From assembly GCA_965238215.1 (NCBI GenBank), contig OZ250180.1:2542001-2606000 (forward strand): a stretch of 64,000 bases of DNA, written 5' to 3'. Every line of letters starts with the position of its first letter. Positions within the stretch are counted from its first letter, which is position 1. Source of the stretch: JAPULR01 sp965238215. Lineage in GTDB: Bacteria > Chloroflexota > Dehalococcoidia > Lucifugimonadales > GCA-2712585. This document shows positions 52,751 through 61,675 of this stretch, piece by piece. The position numbers and the translations under genes were made by a program. The notes under the pieces are model-generated. The model made no database searches. It was not told the origin of the DNA and worked only from the letters and a program-made list of their open reading frames with translations.

Positions 52751-53707
52751 ATGCTCAGGTTCTTACGCAGGGGCGACGGAGATCAAAAGGCCAAGACGGA
52801 ATCGGCAGTGAATCGCAGCCGCCGTGGCTTGTTCGGGCGCATTCGGGGCCTTCTGCACCGTTCCCGCCTGGACGATAGTCTCTGGGAGGAGTTGGAGGAG
52901 GTTCTCATTTCCGGCGACGTTGGCGTGGAGACTTCCCTTGACCTCGTCGCGGACCTCAAAGAGCGGACTCGAAGAGATTCCCTACTGGAGCCGGAACAGG
53001 TCTTCTCCGCTCTTAAAGAAGAGCTCGTGGCCCTCCTCACGTCCGTAAGCAACAACTCCGACGGCAAGCCGACTACCACCGGAAAGCCTCCCCACGTGAT
53101 TTTGGTTGTGGGGGTCAATGGCGTGGGCAAGACAACCAGCATCGCAAAGCTGGCCTACGCCTACAAAGAGGCCGGAAGCAGTGTCCTTCTGGCTGCCGCC
53201 GATACTTTCCGCGCCGCCGCTATCGACCAGCTGCAAATTTGGGGGCGGCGTGTGGGAGTCGACGTGGTGGCTCACTCCCAGGGCGCGGATCCGGGGGCCG
53301 TCGCCTACGATTCCTTCCAGGCGGCCCGCGCCCGCGGCGCCGATACCCTGATTATCGATACGGCAGGCCGTCTTCACACCAAGACCAACCTGATGGCGGA
53401 GGCCAAGAAGATCCATTCCGTCGTTAAGAGGCTGGAGCCTTCCGCCCCCCACGAAGTCCTGCTGGCGCTGGACGCTACCACGGGGCACAACGGGTTGAGC
53501 CAGGCACGGGCTTTCACCAACGCTCTCGGGTGCACCGGTGTCTTCCTCGCCAAGTTGGACGGCACCGCCCGAGGCGGCATCGTCCTTGCGGTAAGCCGGG
53601 AACTTGGAATTCCCATCGACTACATCGGCACCGGCGAGGGCATGGAAGACATGGCCCCCTTCAATCCCAAGGAGTTCGTAGAGGCCCTGTTGGCCCCCGT
53701 CGACTAG
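52751..53707 (+). CDS. ftsY: Signal recognition particle receptor FtsY
   Basis: This 318-residue SRP GTPase has the NG core and only a short A region. Motifs are GVNGVGKTTSIAKLA (G1), DTFRAAAIDQLQIWG, TLIIDTAGRLHTKTNLM (G3), VLLALDATTGHNGLSQA, FLAKLDGTARGGIVLA (G4) and YIGTGEGMEDMAPF (G5). It docks ribosome-SRP complexes at the membrane. ATG at 52751 lies 5 bp after rnc. Confidence 0.96.
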   Translation: MLRFLRRGDGDQKAKTESAVNRSRRGLFGRIRGLLHRSRLDDSLWEELEEVLISGDVGVETSLDLVADLKERTRRDSLLEPEQVFSALKEELVALLTSVSNNSDGKPTTTGKPPHVILVVGVNGVGKTTSIAKLAYAYKEAGSSVLLAAADTFRAAAIDQLQIWGRRVGVDVVAHSQGADPGAVAYDSFQAARARGADTLIIDTAGRLHTKTNLMAEAKKIHSVVKRLEPSAPHEVLLALDATTGHNGLSQARAFTNALGCTGVFLAKLDGTARGGIVLAVSRELGIPIDYIGTGEGMEDMAPFNPKEFVEALLAPVD

Positions 53708-53737
53708 CATGCCCATGGGGCCCCGGCAGAATATCCG

Positions 53738-56080
53738 GTGAGCAATTTTCTGATTTGGCTCCTGGTAGTGGAGCTTCTGGGCCTCATTGCCTTCCCGTTA
53801 GCCTACGGTCTGCTCAAGCGGCTACCAGACAGGGGCGCAACGCTGAGCAAGATCTTGGGCGTACTGCTCGTTAGCTATGCCCTGTGGCTGGTGGGTCTCG
53901 CGGGGCTGGCGCCGCAATCTAGCTTCACCGTTTGGGGGCTGGTTCTAGTCCTTGCTCTGGCCTCCGGCTGGCTGGCGTGGCGGCGGTGGCCGGAAATGTG
54001 GGAGTTTCTAAAGCGCGAACGTTGGCATCTCCTGGCAGGCGAAATCATATTCCTGGTATTCCTTCTCGGATGGGCTCTCATAGCATCGCAGGTTCCGGCC
54101 ATCAACCATACCGAGAAGCCCATGGACTTCGGGTTTCTCAACGCCCTTATGGGTGCTTCGAGTTACCCGCCGGAGGATTTCTGGCTTGCCGGCCATCCTG
54201 TCAACTACTACCACTTCGGGCACCTGGCCATGAGCGGGTTGACGAAGCTGGCCGGCCTTCCCTCCAACGTGTCATACAACCTGGCGATGGCCCTCATTCC
54301 CGCGCTGGTGTCGACGGCCGTCTACGGGCTGCTGTACAACCTCATTCGGCTGACCGGAGCTTCTCGACTAAAGGCCGTCTTCTTCTCGCTGGTCGCGCCG
54401 CTGTTCGTTGGACTGGTTAGCAACCTGGTGGGAATTCTGCACTTGGCGCAGGCAAGAGGCTGGGGCGGGCCCGCTTTCTGGGATTGGGTGGGCGTCAAAA
54501 ATCTCCGGGCGAGTGGGGGAGGAGACGGATTCTTCCCGGACCAGTTCAACTGGTGGTGGCTCGACACGCGAGTCATCGACACCGTGGTGGATGGCCGAAG
54601 CTTGGACTACACCATCACTGAGTTTCCCTTCTTCAGCTTCCTTCTGGGAGACCTTCACGCCCACGTAATGGCCCTGCCCTTCCTTGCGTTGGCTCTGGGG
54701 TTGCTTCTGAACCTGCTGCTTTCGAAAGAGCCGCCCGGATTGGCGTGGCTGAGGCGCAACCCGTGGGAGTGTGCGGTCTTGGCGCTTTCCCTGGGCGCGC
54801 TGGGATTCGTCAACACATGGGACGTTTCGACCTTTGGTGTCCTCTTCCTGGCAGCCCTGCTGTTGGCAGGACTGAGACGTCAAGAAGCCGGTCTTGGTCC
54901 TGCCCTGCTCGGCGTCGCCGTCGTGGGCCTTCCGGTCCTAGCCGCATCTGTGTTCCTGTTTCTCCCCTTCTACCTCAACCTGGAAAGTCAGGCCGCCGGA
55001 ATCATTCCCCTCCGGGAAGTGAGCACCCGACCCATACACTTCCTTCTCATCTGGGGTCTCTTCCTGACCGTCACCGCCTCCGTGCTCGTCCGGCAGCTAT
55101 CTAGCCTGCCGACTGTTGGACGAAGGGCCGACGGCTTTCTGTCCCTCGCCCTGGCGGTGACGGTTCTCCCCTTCCTGATTTGGGCGGTGGTGGTCTTACC
55201 GCTGGAGACCTTCGACGACAGCCTACTCTCGGCGTTGACCCTGGTAGGATCCAGGCTGGCAAAGCTACTGCCCCTAATGGCCATCGTGGGACTTGCAATC
55301 TACAGCGCGTTGGCCAGGGCTCGCACAGGTCCTACGCCCCTGGTGTTCTGCCTGGCCCTCACCGCCCTCGGGTTCTATCTGCTCATGGGAACAGAGCTTT
55401 TCTACGTGGAAGATTTCTTCCCCTTGCGTATGAACACCGTCTTCAAGCTCTACTACCAGGCCTGGCTGCTGCTGGCAGTGGCTTCCGCCTTTGGCGTTTA
55501 CTACTGGTTCTCCCGGCCCCTGCCGAAGATTGCAGTCCTGCGGCTTGGGGATTACGCCTGGGTTGGGCTGGTGTCGGCGATGGTCCTCTGCTCCCTCTAC
55601 TACCCTCTGGGAGCCGCCCTCGATAGGGTGCAAGGCTCATCGGAGCCTGCAACGTTAGACGGATTGGCATTCATACAGAAAAGCGCGCCCGATGAGTACG
55701 ACGCTATCCTCCAACTGCGAGACCGGGCTCCCAGGGGAGTTTTAGTGGAGGCCGTGGGGTCATCCTACTCCGAATTCGGGCGCGTCGCCTCCAGCACCGG
55801 CCTTCCATCCATACTCAACTGGCCAGGCCACGAGGCCCAGTGGCGCGGTTCTCACCTGCCGTTAACAGGACGGGAGGCGGACGTGGCCACCATCTACCAG
55901 TCCGACGACCCGACGGAACTCGCAGCCCTCCTTGACAAATATGACGCTCGCTACGTATACCTTGGGGCCAAAGAACGGGCCAAGTACGGCCCCGTGGACG
56001 AGGAGAAGTTTCTGCACTCTATGCAGGTCTATTTTAGGAGCGGCAACGTAGTTGTATTCGAGAGGACGTCTGAATCTTGA
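53738..56080 (+). CDS. DUF2298 (Chlor_Arch_YYY) multi-pass membrane protein
   Basis: This 780-residue protein has 14 or so membrane helices. The family markers FPFFSFLLGDLHAHVMALPF near residue 300 and FNWWWLDTRVIDTVVDGR just before it are present, as are the extracytoplasmic C-terminal 150 residues (GVLVEAVGSSYSEFGRVAS, DARYVYLGAKERAKYG). The family is shared by Chloroflexota and archaea and is thought to be a glycosyltransferase-like or flippase-associated enzyme. GTG start at 53738. It overlaps the next gene by four bases (TTGA), so the two are probably made together. Confidence 0.9.
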   Translation: MSNFLIWLLVVELLGLIAFPLAYGLLKRLPDRGATLSKILGVLLVSYALWLVGLAGLAPQSSFTVWGLVLVLALASGWLAWRRWPEMWEFLKRERWHLLAGEIIFLVFLLGWALIASQVPAINHTEKPMDFGFLNALMGASSYPPEDFWLAGHPVNYYHFGHLAMSGLTKLAGLPSNVSYNLAMALIPALVSTAVYGLLYNLIRLTGASRLKAVFFSLVAPLFVGLVSNLVGILHLAQARGWGGPAFWDWVGVKNLRASGGGDGFFPDQFNWWWLDTRVIDTVVDGRSLDYTITEFPFFSFLLGDLHAHVMALPFLALALGLLLNLLLSKEPPGLAWLRRNPWECAVLALSLGALGFVNTWDVSTFGVLFLAALLLAGLRRQEAGLGPALLGVAVVGLPVLAASVFLFLPFYLNLESQAAGIIPLREVSTRPIHFLLIWGLFLTVTASVLVRQLSSLPTVGRRADGFLSLALAVTVLPFLIWAVVVLPLETFDDSLLSALTLVGSRLAKLLPLMAIVGLAIYSALARARTGPTPLVFCLALTALGFYLLMGTELFYVEDFFPLRMNTVFKLYYQAWLLLAVASAFGVYYWFSRPLPKIAVLRLGDYAWVGLVSAMVLCSLYYPLGAALDRVQGSSEPATLDGLAFIQKSAPDEYDAILQLRDRAPRGVLVEAVGSSYSEFGRVASSTGLPSILNWPGHEAQWRGSHLPLTGREADVATIYQSDDPTELAALLDKYDARYVYLGAKERAKYGPVDEEKFLHSMQVYFRSGNVVVFERTSES

Positions 56081-58461
56081 ACAACGCCGCTGTCGAATCG
56101 CCAAACCGCCGCTACTGGCGGGCCCTGGATCCCCTGGCAAAGATAGGCATTTCTCCCTATTTGGCGGCCTTCGGCGTCGTCATGCTCTTGGCCTTGGCCC
56201 TGCGCCTCTGGGACCTTGGCGGGCGGCCCATCCACTACGACGAGGGGCTGCACGCCTTCTACAGCTGGCAGCTTTTCGCCGGTGACGGATATCGTCACGA
56301 GCCCTGGATTCACGGCCCGCTGCAATTCTTTCTCAATTCCGCCGTGTTCGGCATCTTCTGGGACAGCGACTACACCGTCCGCCTATCCTACGTCTTCTTC
56401 GGCGTCGTCTTGGTCGGACTCCCCTATTTCTTGCGCGACTACATTGGCCGGGCCGGGGCCCTTCTGGCGGCGGTGATGCTGGCCTTTTCGCCCGCCCTAT
56501 TCCACTTCAGCCGCTACTCCCGCAATGACATCTACATGGCTGTTTTCGCCCTGGGCTTGGCCATTCTCATGTGGCGATACATCAAAGAGGGGAAAAACCG
56601 CTACCTATACATGGCGTCGGCAGTGCTGGCCCTGGCCTTCGCCTCCAAAGAGACGGCATACATCATCGTAGCAGTCTTCGGCCTCTTCCTACTGGTACTT
56701 GCCGTTAACGACGTGAGGTCCGGGGCCATGGGACGATTGCGTCTTTCAAACCTGACCCGACCGGGGGTGTTCCTGCTGCTCTTGGTCACGCTGACTCTGC
56801 CCCAGTGGGCGGCGCTTGCCTCCGCCCTCCAGGGAATCTTCGGTGAGAGCGTGGTTCTGGCATATTCCGGCGACGACACGTCGAATCCAACGGGGCTGCC
56901 GCTGTGGGGAGAACCCTTCGTCAACGTGGGCGTCTTCGCCAATCTGGGGTTCTTCCACCACATAGTCCGAGGCGGGATAGCCGCCATGGCGCTCGTATCC
57001 CTCTACCTCGCCCGCTACAGCCTCAGGTACGCCATGGGCGCCTTCCTGACGGTAGCCGCCCTCGCATTGCTGTACGCCGCCATGTCGCTGGCAGAGTTGG
57101 AGATTGCCAGAAATTACCTCATCGCCGGTGGCATGTTGGTGTTCGTAACGGCGGCATCGGTGGTTGTGGGCTTGATGTGGCAGTGGCGGATTTGGCTCCT
57201 CTGCGCCGGAATCTTCTACACCATCTGGCTGACCTTCTACACCGCCGCATTCGGCGCATTTGGCCGCCCCTTCACCGAATGCCCATCGGCTCTCAACGAC
57301 GCCGTGGAATCGGCGTGCTCCCGATTCGGCGGGGCCTTCACCGGGGTTTGGCAGGGCTTGGGCTACTGGCTGGCCCAACAGGATGTAGCCCGCGGAAACC
57401 AGCCCTGGTACTACTACCTGCTCATAGGCTCGGTCTACGAATTTCTGCCTCTCCTTGTTGGCGTGGTCGCCATTATCTACTACCTGAGAAAGAGGAGCTC
57501 TCTGTCGTTGTTTCTGGTCTTCTGGTCCGTGGTCACCTTCGGGGCCTACACCGTGGCCAGCGAAAAGATGCCCTGGCTACTTGTGAACATCACACTGCCC
57601 TTCATCATCCTCTCGGCCAAGTTCTTGGGCGAAGCGCTTGAGAAGCTTCCATGGCGTAAACTCATACCCAGCCTCAACGGTGCAATAATCCTCGTCGGGC
57701 CCCTGCTGTTGGCGGCGCTAGTGAATCTCACCCTGCGACTGTTAGAAGCAAGCAGCGTCAATACTCTTGGAGGCTGGATAAGCCTAGCCGCAGTAGTCAC
57801 CCTCGCCCTCGGCTTCAGTGCACTGGTTGATAAGCTGGGCGTACGGCGGGGTCTTACACTGGGCGGCTTGGGCGTGGCGGCCCTGCTCCTGGGATTCACC
57901 GCCTTCGTCGCCCTGCGGACGGCGTGGGTGAGCGACGACGAAACAGTGGAGATGATTGTGTACGCCGGTGCCAGCGCGGAGCTTCGCCAGGTCGCTAACG
58001 ATATTCGTGACCAGCCCTACCTCGAAGACCCCGAGGCGCAAGTCCACGTGGACTACGAGCTGTGGTATCCCTTGAACTGGTACGTGCGAAAGGACGAGTT
58101 CATCCAATACCAGTGCTACGAGGACAAGCAGGGCTGCCAGACCATATCGGCCCCGCCGGCGGCGGAAGCCTTGTTGCTCCTGGACTCCAATGGATTCAAG
58201 TTCAATGACCACCTCACGGCATACAAAAGAGGTGGCTCGTACAAAGAGCTTCTCTGGTTCCCCGAGGTGTACCGACGACCGGGGGAGCGGAGGAAGGAAG
58301 AGAGCATCTTTCATGAGTTGTGGCAGGACGTACAGTTCGCCGCCGACATGGCTCCCCGTCGCTCTACCTGGAAAGACGCTTTGGACTACGTGCTATACCG
58401 TCGCATCGATGAAGAGTGGTGGGACTCCAAGTTCTACACTTACCAGCCCAGGGAATCATGA
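56077..58461 (+). CDS. TIGR03663/Agl23-type GT39-like membrane glycosyltransferase
   Basis: This 794-residue multi-pass protein starts with TTG at 56077. The first luminal loop has IHYDEGLHAFYSWQLFAGDG and EPWIHGPLQFFLNSAVFG. The helix region SRYSRNDIYMAVFALGLAI carries the Asp expected for dolichyl/polyprenyl-phosphate-dependent transferases. A C-terminal soluble part (VDYELWYPLNWYVRKDEFI) follows the last helix. The family is named flippase-activity-associated. Coupled to the DUF2298 gene, so both should work on the same lipid-linked or surface glycan. Confidence 0.88.
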   Translation: MNNAAVESPNRRYWRALDPLAKIGISPYLAAFGVVMLLALALRLWDLGGRPIHYDEGLHAFYSWQLFAGDGYRHEPWIHGPLQFFLNSAVFGIFWDSDYTVRLSYVFFGVVLVGLPYFLRDYIGRAGALLAAVMLAFSPALFHFSRYSRNDIYMAVFALGLAILMWRYIKEGKNRYLYMASAVLALAFASKETAYIIVAVFGLFLLVLAVNDVRSGAMGRLRLSNLTRPGVFLLLLVTLTLPQWAALASALQGIFGESVVLAYSGDDTSNPTGLPLWGEPFVNVGVFANLGFFHHIVRGGIAAMALVSLYLARYSLRYAMGAFLTVAALALLYAAMSLAELEIARNYLIAGGMLVFVTAASVVVGLMWQWRIWLLCAGIFYTIWLTFYTAAFGAFGRPFTECPSALNDAVESACSRFGGAFTGVWQGLGYWLAQQDVARGNQPWYYYLLIGSVYEFLPLLVGVVAIIYYLRKRSSLSLFLVFWSVVTFGAYTVASEKMPWLLVNITLPFIILSAKFLGEALEKLPWRKLIPSLNGAIILVGPLLLAALVNLTLRLLEASSVNTLGGWISLAAVVTLALGFSALVDKLGVRRGLTLGGLGVAALLLGFTAFVALRTAWVSDDETVEMIVYAGASAELRQVANDIRDQPYLEDPEAQVHVDYELWYPLNWYVRKDEFIQYQCYEDKQGCQTISAPPAAEALLLLDSNGFKFNDHLTAYKRGGSYKELLWFPEVYRRPGERRKEESIFHELWQDVQFAADMAPRRSTWKDALDYVLYRRIDEEWWDSKFYTYQPRES

Positions 58462-58564
58462 ATCTCACGACCGCGTCGCCCAACTTAGAGACAGAAGGCC
58501 CAACGCAGGCTATACTTTCATTGGATTGCATGTGTGAGAGAAGATTGACCACGGGAGAAAAAAA

Positions 58565-59626
58565 TTGTTAGTCAGCCCTCGCATTCTTCTGGGAATGGGC
58601 GTCAGCCTCGCCTTTCTGCTCCTCTTCTTCCTCATCGTAGACGTGGGAGAGATGAGTCAGGCGCTGGCCACCGCCAAATACCGGTTCATCCTTCCCGCCA
58701 TTGCCCTCTACTTCGTCGCGCTCTTCTTCCGGTCACTCCGCTGGCAGTTCCTTCTCACTCCCGTGAGCCGCATTCCCGTCGCCCGCCTCTTTCCCGTGGT
58801 GACCGTGGGGTACATGGCCAATAACCTTCTGCCCGCCCGCCTGGGCGAGATTGCCCGGGCTTACTACTTGGAGCGGCGCGAGGGCTTGAGCACCAGCACC
58901 GGCTTGGCAACGGTCGTAGTTGAGAGGATCTACGACGGGCTGACCCTGCTGTTCCTCGTGGCCTTGGCCGTTCCCTTCCTAATTTTTGGCGGCCTGGTCG
59001 GCGGCTCAGGTACGACTTCCGAGGTGACTTGGGCCGTCGTGGGTGGAATAACGGCCCTTGTGTTCATCGCCGCGATCGTGGTATTGACCCTCATTGCCCT
59101 CAAGCCGGGTTTCAGCGGGTTCATCGAAAGACTGGCAAATTTGTTGCCCAAACCCTTGAGGCCCAAGGCTCGAGAACTAATTTCGTTGTTCATAGAAGGA
59201 TTGTCGGTGCTGCGAGAACCCCGGCGTCACCTGGGGTTGTTCCTGCTCTCTCTCCCCGTTTGGCTTCTGGAGGGAAGCATGTATCTCATCGTGGCCCTAT
59301 CCTTCGACCTGCCAAGCTATTTCGAACCTGCCGCCATGGTCATACCCGTGGTCATTCTAGTAACGGCAGTATCCAACCTGGCCACGTCCATACCCTCCTC
59401 CCCCGGCTCGCTGGGCACCTTCGAGGCTCCAGCCGTTGCGGCCCTTGCCCTAGTGGGCCTCGGAGCTGGGACAAATGGGGCCGAAGGAGTGGCCGGCGCA
59501 TACGCCGTCCTGGTTCATGTGACTGCCCTGCTCCCCGTGACGGTCCTGGGATTGCTCTACCTCTGGTTCGGCAACCTTTCCCTCTCGCGACTTCTAAGAC
59601 GGGAAGAGAAGGGATATCCCGCCTAA
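58565..59626 (+). CDS. UPF0104/AglD-like lysylphosphatidylglycerol synthase-type membrane protein
   Basis: This 353-residue protein has about eight membrane helices, starting with TTG at 58565 after GGGAGAAAAAAA. Family features are FFRSLRWQFLLTPVSRIPVA, GYMANNLLPARLGEIARAYY (ARxGE motif), ATVVVERIYDGLTLLFLVAL and the C-terminal SSPGSLGTFEAPAVAALAL. These integral proteins resemble the flippase part of MprF or AglD. Third membrane gene after ftsY, so it likely joins Agl23 and DUF2298 in building surface lipids or glycans. Confidence 0.9.
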   Translation: MLVSPRILLGMGVSLAFLLLFFLIVDVGEMSQALATAKYRFILPAIALYFVALFFRSLRWQFLLTPVSRIPVARLFPVVTVGYMANNLLPARLGEIARAYYLERREGLSTSTGLATVVVERIYDGLTLLFLVALAVPFLIFGGLVGGSGTTSEVTWAVVGGITALVFIAAIVVLTLIALKPGFSGFIERLANLLPKPLRPKARELISLFIEGLSVLREPRRHLGLFLLSLPVWLLEGSMYLIVALSFDLPSYFEPAAMVIPVVILVTAVSNLATSIPSSPGSLGTFEAPAVAALALVGLGAGTNGAEGVAGAYAVLVHVTALLPVTVLGLLYLWFGNLSLSRLLRREEKGYPA

Positions 59627-59670
59627 CCCATGAAGAAGTCTGGACCGCTGGCCCCTAGTCAGGAAAAACG

Positions 59671-60996
59671 GTGGACGTAGCCATCATCGGCGGCGGGGCG
59701 CTGGGCTTGGCCGCTGCCTACGACCTTTGCCTCAAAGGGCACAAGCCGGAAGTGTTCGAAGTTGCCCCCTTCCTTGGAGGCCAAGCGTCCACCTTTGAGG
59801 TCGGTGGAGGTTTGCTGGAAAAGGGCTATCACCACCTGTTCAAGAGTGACACGGACATTGTGGACCTCATTCACCAGCTGGGGTTGGGACCCAAGCTGCG
59901 ATGGATAGAGTCAAAAGTCGGCCTCTTCCATGGCGACCGGATATGGAACTTCGCCTCTCCCAAGGACCTCTTAACCTTCACGCCCCTTAGCCTGATGGAC
60001 AGGGTCCGATTGGGGCTGGTGACGCTGTACCTGCAGAAGACCAAGAATTGGCAGCGCTTCGAGGGGGTCACGGCCTTGGAGTGGCTTCAGAAGCGGGTGG
60101 GCCGCCGACCCTACGAGGTAATCTGGGAACCGATGCTGCGCGGCAAGTTCGGGCGGCACTATGAAAAGATAAGCATGGCTTGGCTCTGGGGCAAGATATA
60201 CCTGCGGGTGGCCTCTAGGGAGCGGATCTGGGAGAAGGAGAAGCTGGGCTATCCCATGGGCAGCTTCGGCGAGATTTTCGACGCCCTGGACAGGGAGATT
60301 AAGCGCATGGGCGGCGACGTGCGCCTCTCCACCGGCGTCAGACGCGTAATAGTTGAAGACGGGAAGGCCGTGGGGCTGGAGGTTCAGACTCGCGGCGGGC
60401 AGCCGGAGTCAAAGCGCTACGACGCCATAATCGCAACAACGCCCTCCTACGTGTTCACCCGCCTCGCCCCCATGCTGCCGGAAGCCTACCGACGGAGTCT
60501 TAACAACGTTACGTATCTGTCGGCGGTGCTGGCCATTCTGGTTTTGGACCGGCCCCTCACCGAGAAATACTGGCTGAACATAGCAGACCGCTCCATCCCC
60601 TTCGTCGGCATCATCGAGCAGACCAACTTCGTATCGCCCGATCTCTACGGCGGAAATCACGTGGTCTATCTCACCAACTATCCAGCCACGGACGAACCGA
60701 TCTATCAGATGACCCGGGATGAGCTTCTGGAGGAGTATCTGCCTCATCTGTCCCGGGTGAATCCAGACTTCGACCGGTCCTGGATTGTTGACTACCATCA
60801 TCATAAGGTCGATGCGGCCCAGCCCATAATCGGCGTCAACTACGGAAGTCAGATACCCAAGCTTCGGACGCCCATATCTAGGCTCTACCTGGCCAACACA
60901 ACCCAGATCTACCCGGAGGACAGGGGCACCAACTACAGCGTGAAGCTGGGTCGGAAGGTGGCGCGGCTGGTGATGAAAGACCACGGACATCAGTAA
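59671..60996 (+). CDS. FAD-dependent oxidoreductase, amine-oxidase/protoporphyrinogen-oxidase type
   Basis: This 441-residue flavoprotein starts with GTG at 59671. The FAD site is VAIIGGGALGLAAAYDLCLKG; then PEVFEVAPFLGGQASTFEVG and the GG-motif EKGYHHLFKSDTD. WLQKRVGRRPYEVIWEPML and YLANTTQIYPEDRGTNYSVK close the cofactor site. Pattern is that of HemY, UDP-galactopyranose mutase and carotenoid desaturases. Located directly after the membrane glycan genes, it may modify a sugar or prenyl lipid. Substrate unknown. Confidence 0.86.
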   Translation: MDVAIIGGGALGLAAAYDLCLKGHKPEVFEVAPFLGGQASTFEVGGGLLEKGYHHLFKSDTDIVDLIHQLGLGPKLRWIESKVGLFHGDRIWNFASPKDLLTFTPLSLMDRVRLGLVTLYLQKTKNWQRFEGVTALEWLQKRVGRRPYEVIWEPMLRGKFGRHYEKISMAWLWGKIYLRVASRERIWEKEKLGYPMGSFGEIFDALDREIKRMGGDVRLSTGVRRVIVEDGKAVGLEVQTRGGQPESKRYDAIIATTPSYVFTRLAPMLPEAYRRSLNNVTYLSAVLAILVLDRPLTEKYWLNIADRSIPFVGIIEQTNFVSPDLYGGNHVVYLTNYPATDEPIYQMTRDELLEEYLPHLSRVNPDFDRSWIVDYHHHKVDAAQPIIGVNYGSQIPKLRTPISRLYLANTTQIYPEDRGTNYSVKLGRKVARLVMKDHGHQ

Positions 60997-61062
60997 CAAG
61001 GCTCGGGGATTCCTCCCAAGGAGGCGAGGGGGCCCGGACATGCCTTGGGAGAGTGCGCGCAA

Positions 61063-61091
61063 TTGAACCTTTTCAAGGGCTGTGCTACCAT
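61063..61091 (+). promoter_or_regulatory. Promoter of nuoEFG-like operon
   Basis: TTGAAC (61063-61068), 17-bp spacer, TACCAT (61086-61091). It starts the NADH/formate dehydrogenase-type operon. Confidence 0.6.
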
Positions 61092-61127
61092 TCCAGCAAC
61101 CTGTCAGTTTGCAATACCGGAGGTTGC

Positions 61128-61175
61128 GTGACCTCTTCACCAGCCCCCAATTCCATCAGTCCGGAGGTGTTGTGA
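61128..61175 (+). CDS. Possible 15-codon leader ORF before nuoE
   Basis: GTG at 61128 behind GGAGG starts a 15-codon frame (MTSSPAPNSISPEVL). It ends in TGA, overlapping the nuoE GTG by four bases (GTGA). The ribosome site plus GTGACCTCT is duplicated just upstream of nuoE itself. It could couple translation, or be a relic of a short duplication. Confidence 0.35.
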   Translation: MTSSPAPNSISPEVL

Positions 61176-61675
61176 CCTCTAACCCCGGAACCCTGAGACA
61201 GCGCGCCGCTCGGGCCATCAGGGACCAGAAGCCGGAGACTGTTACCGTTCTATCCTGCCTTTTAGCGGTGGAGGACGAGCTGGGTTACATTCCTACGGAG
61301 GCCGCCGAAGAAGTGGCCCGCGTCACCGGCTCCACCATCAACGACGTTTGGGGCGTAGCATCCTTCTATACCAACTTCCAGTTCGACCCTCCTGGCCGTC
61401 ATAGGGTAGAGGTGTGCTGGGGTCCCACCTGCCACGTGAAGGGCGTAATGCCAGTCATCCGTCAGGTCATGAAGTCGCTCGGGGTCCGGGAGGAAGGCGC
61501 CACCGAGGACGGCAACGTAACCCTCCGGTTCAATACCTGTCTGGGGGCCTGCGCCAACGCACCCGTAATCAGCGTGGATCATCACCTCATGGGTAGAATG
61601 ACGCCGGAAAAGGCGGGCAGCGTTCTCGAAGAAATCAGGAATGGACTGTCTGAGGAGGCCGGCGGTGCCCCCTAG
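61172..61675 (+). CDS. nuoE: NuoE-like [2Fe-2S] subunit
   Basis: This 167-residue protein starts with GTG at 61172 (GGAGG five bases upstream). It is the 24-kDa thioredoxin-like subunit: AVEDELGYIPTEAAEEVARV, then the 2Fe-2S cysteines C82 and C87 (VCWGPTCHVKG) and C123 and C127 (CLGACANAP). It passes electrons between NADH/FMN and the next clusters. Overlaps nuoF by 11 bp. The longer in-frame ATG at 61082 lies near the promoter and is unlikely. Confidence 0.9.
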   Translation: MTSNPGTLRQRAARAIRDQKPETVTVLSCLLAVEDELGYIPTEAAEEVARVTGSTINDVWGVASFYTNFQFDPPGRHRVEVCWGPTCHVKGVMPVIRQVMKSLGVREEGATEDGNVTLRFNTCLGACANAPVISVDHHLMGRMTPEKAGSVLEEIRNGLSEEAGGAP

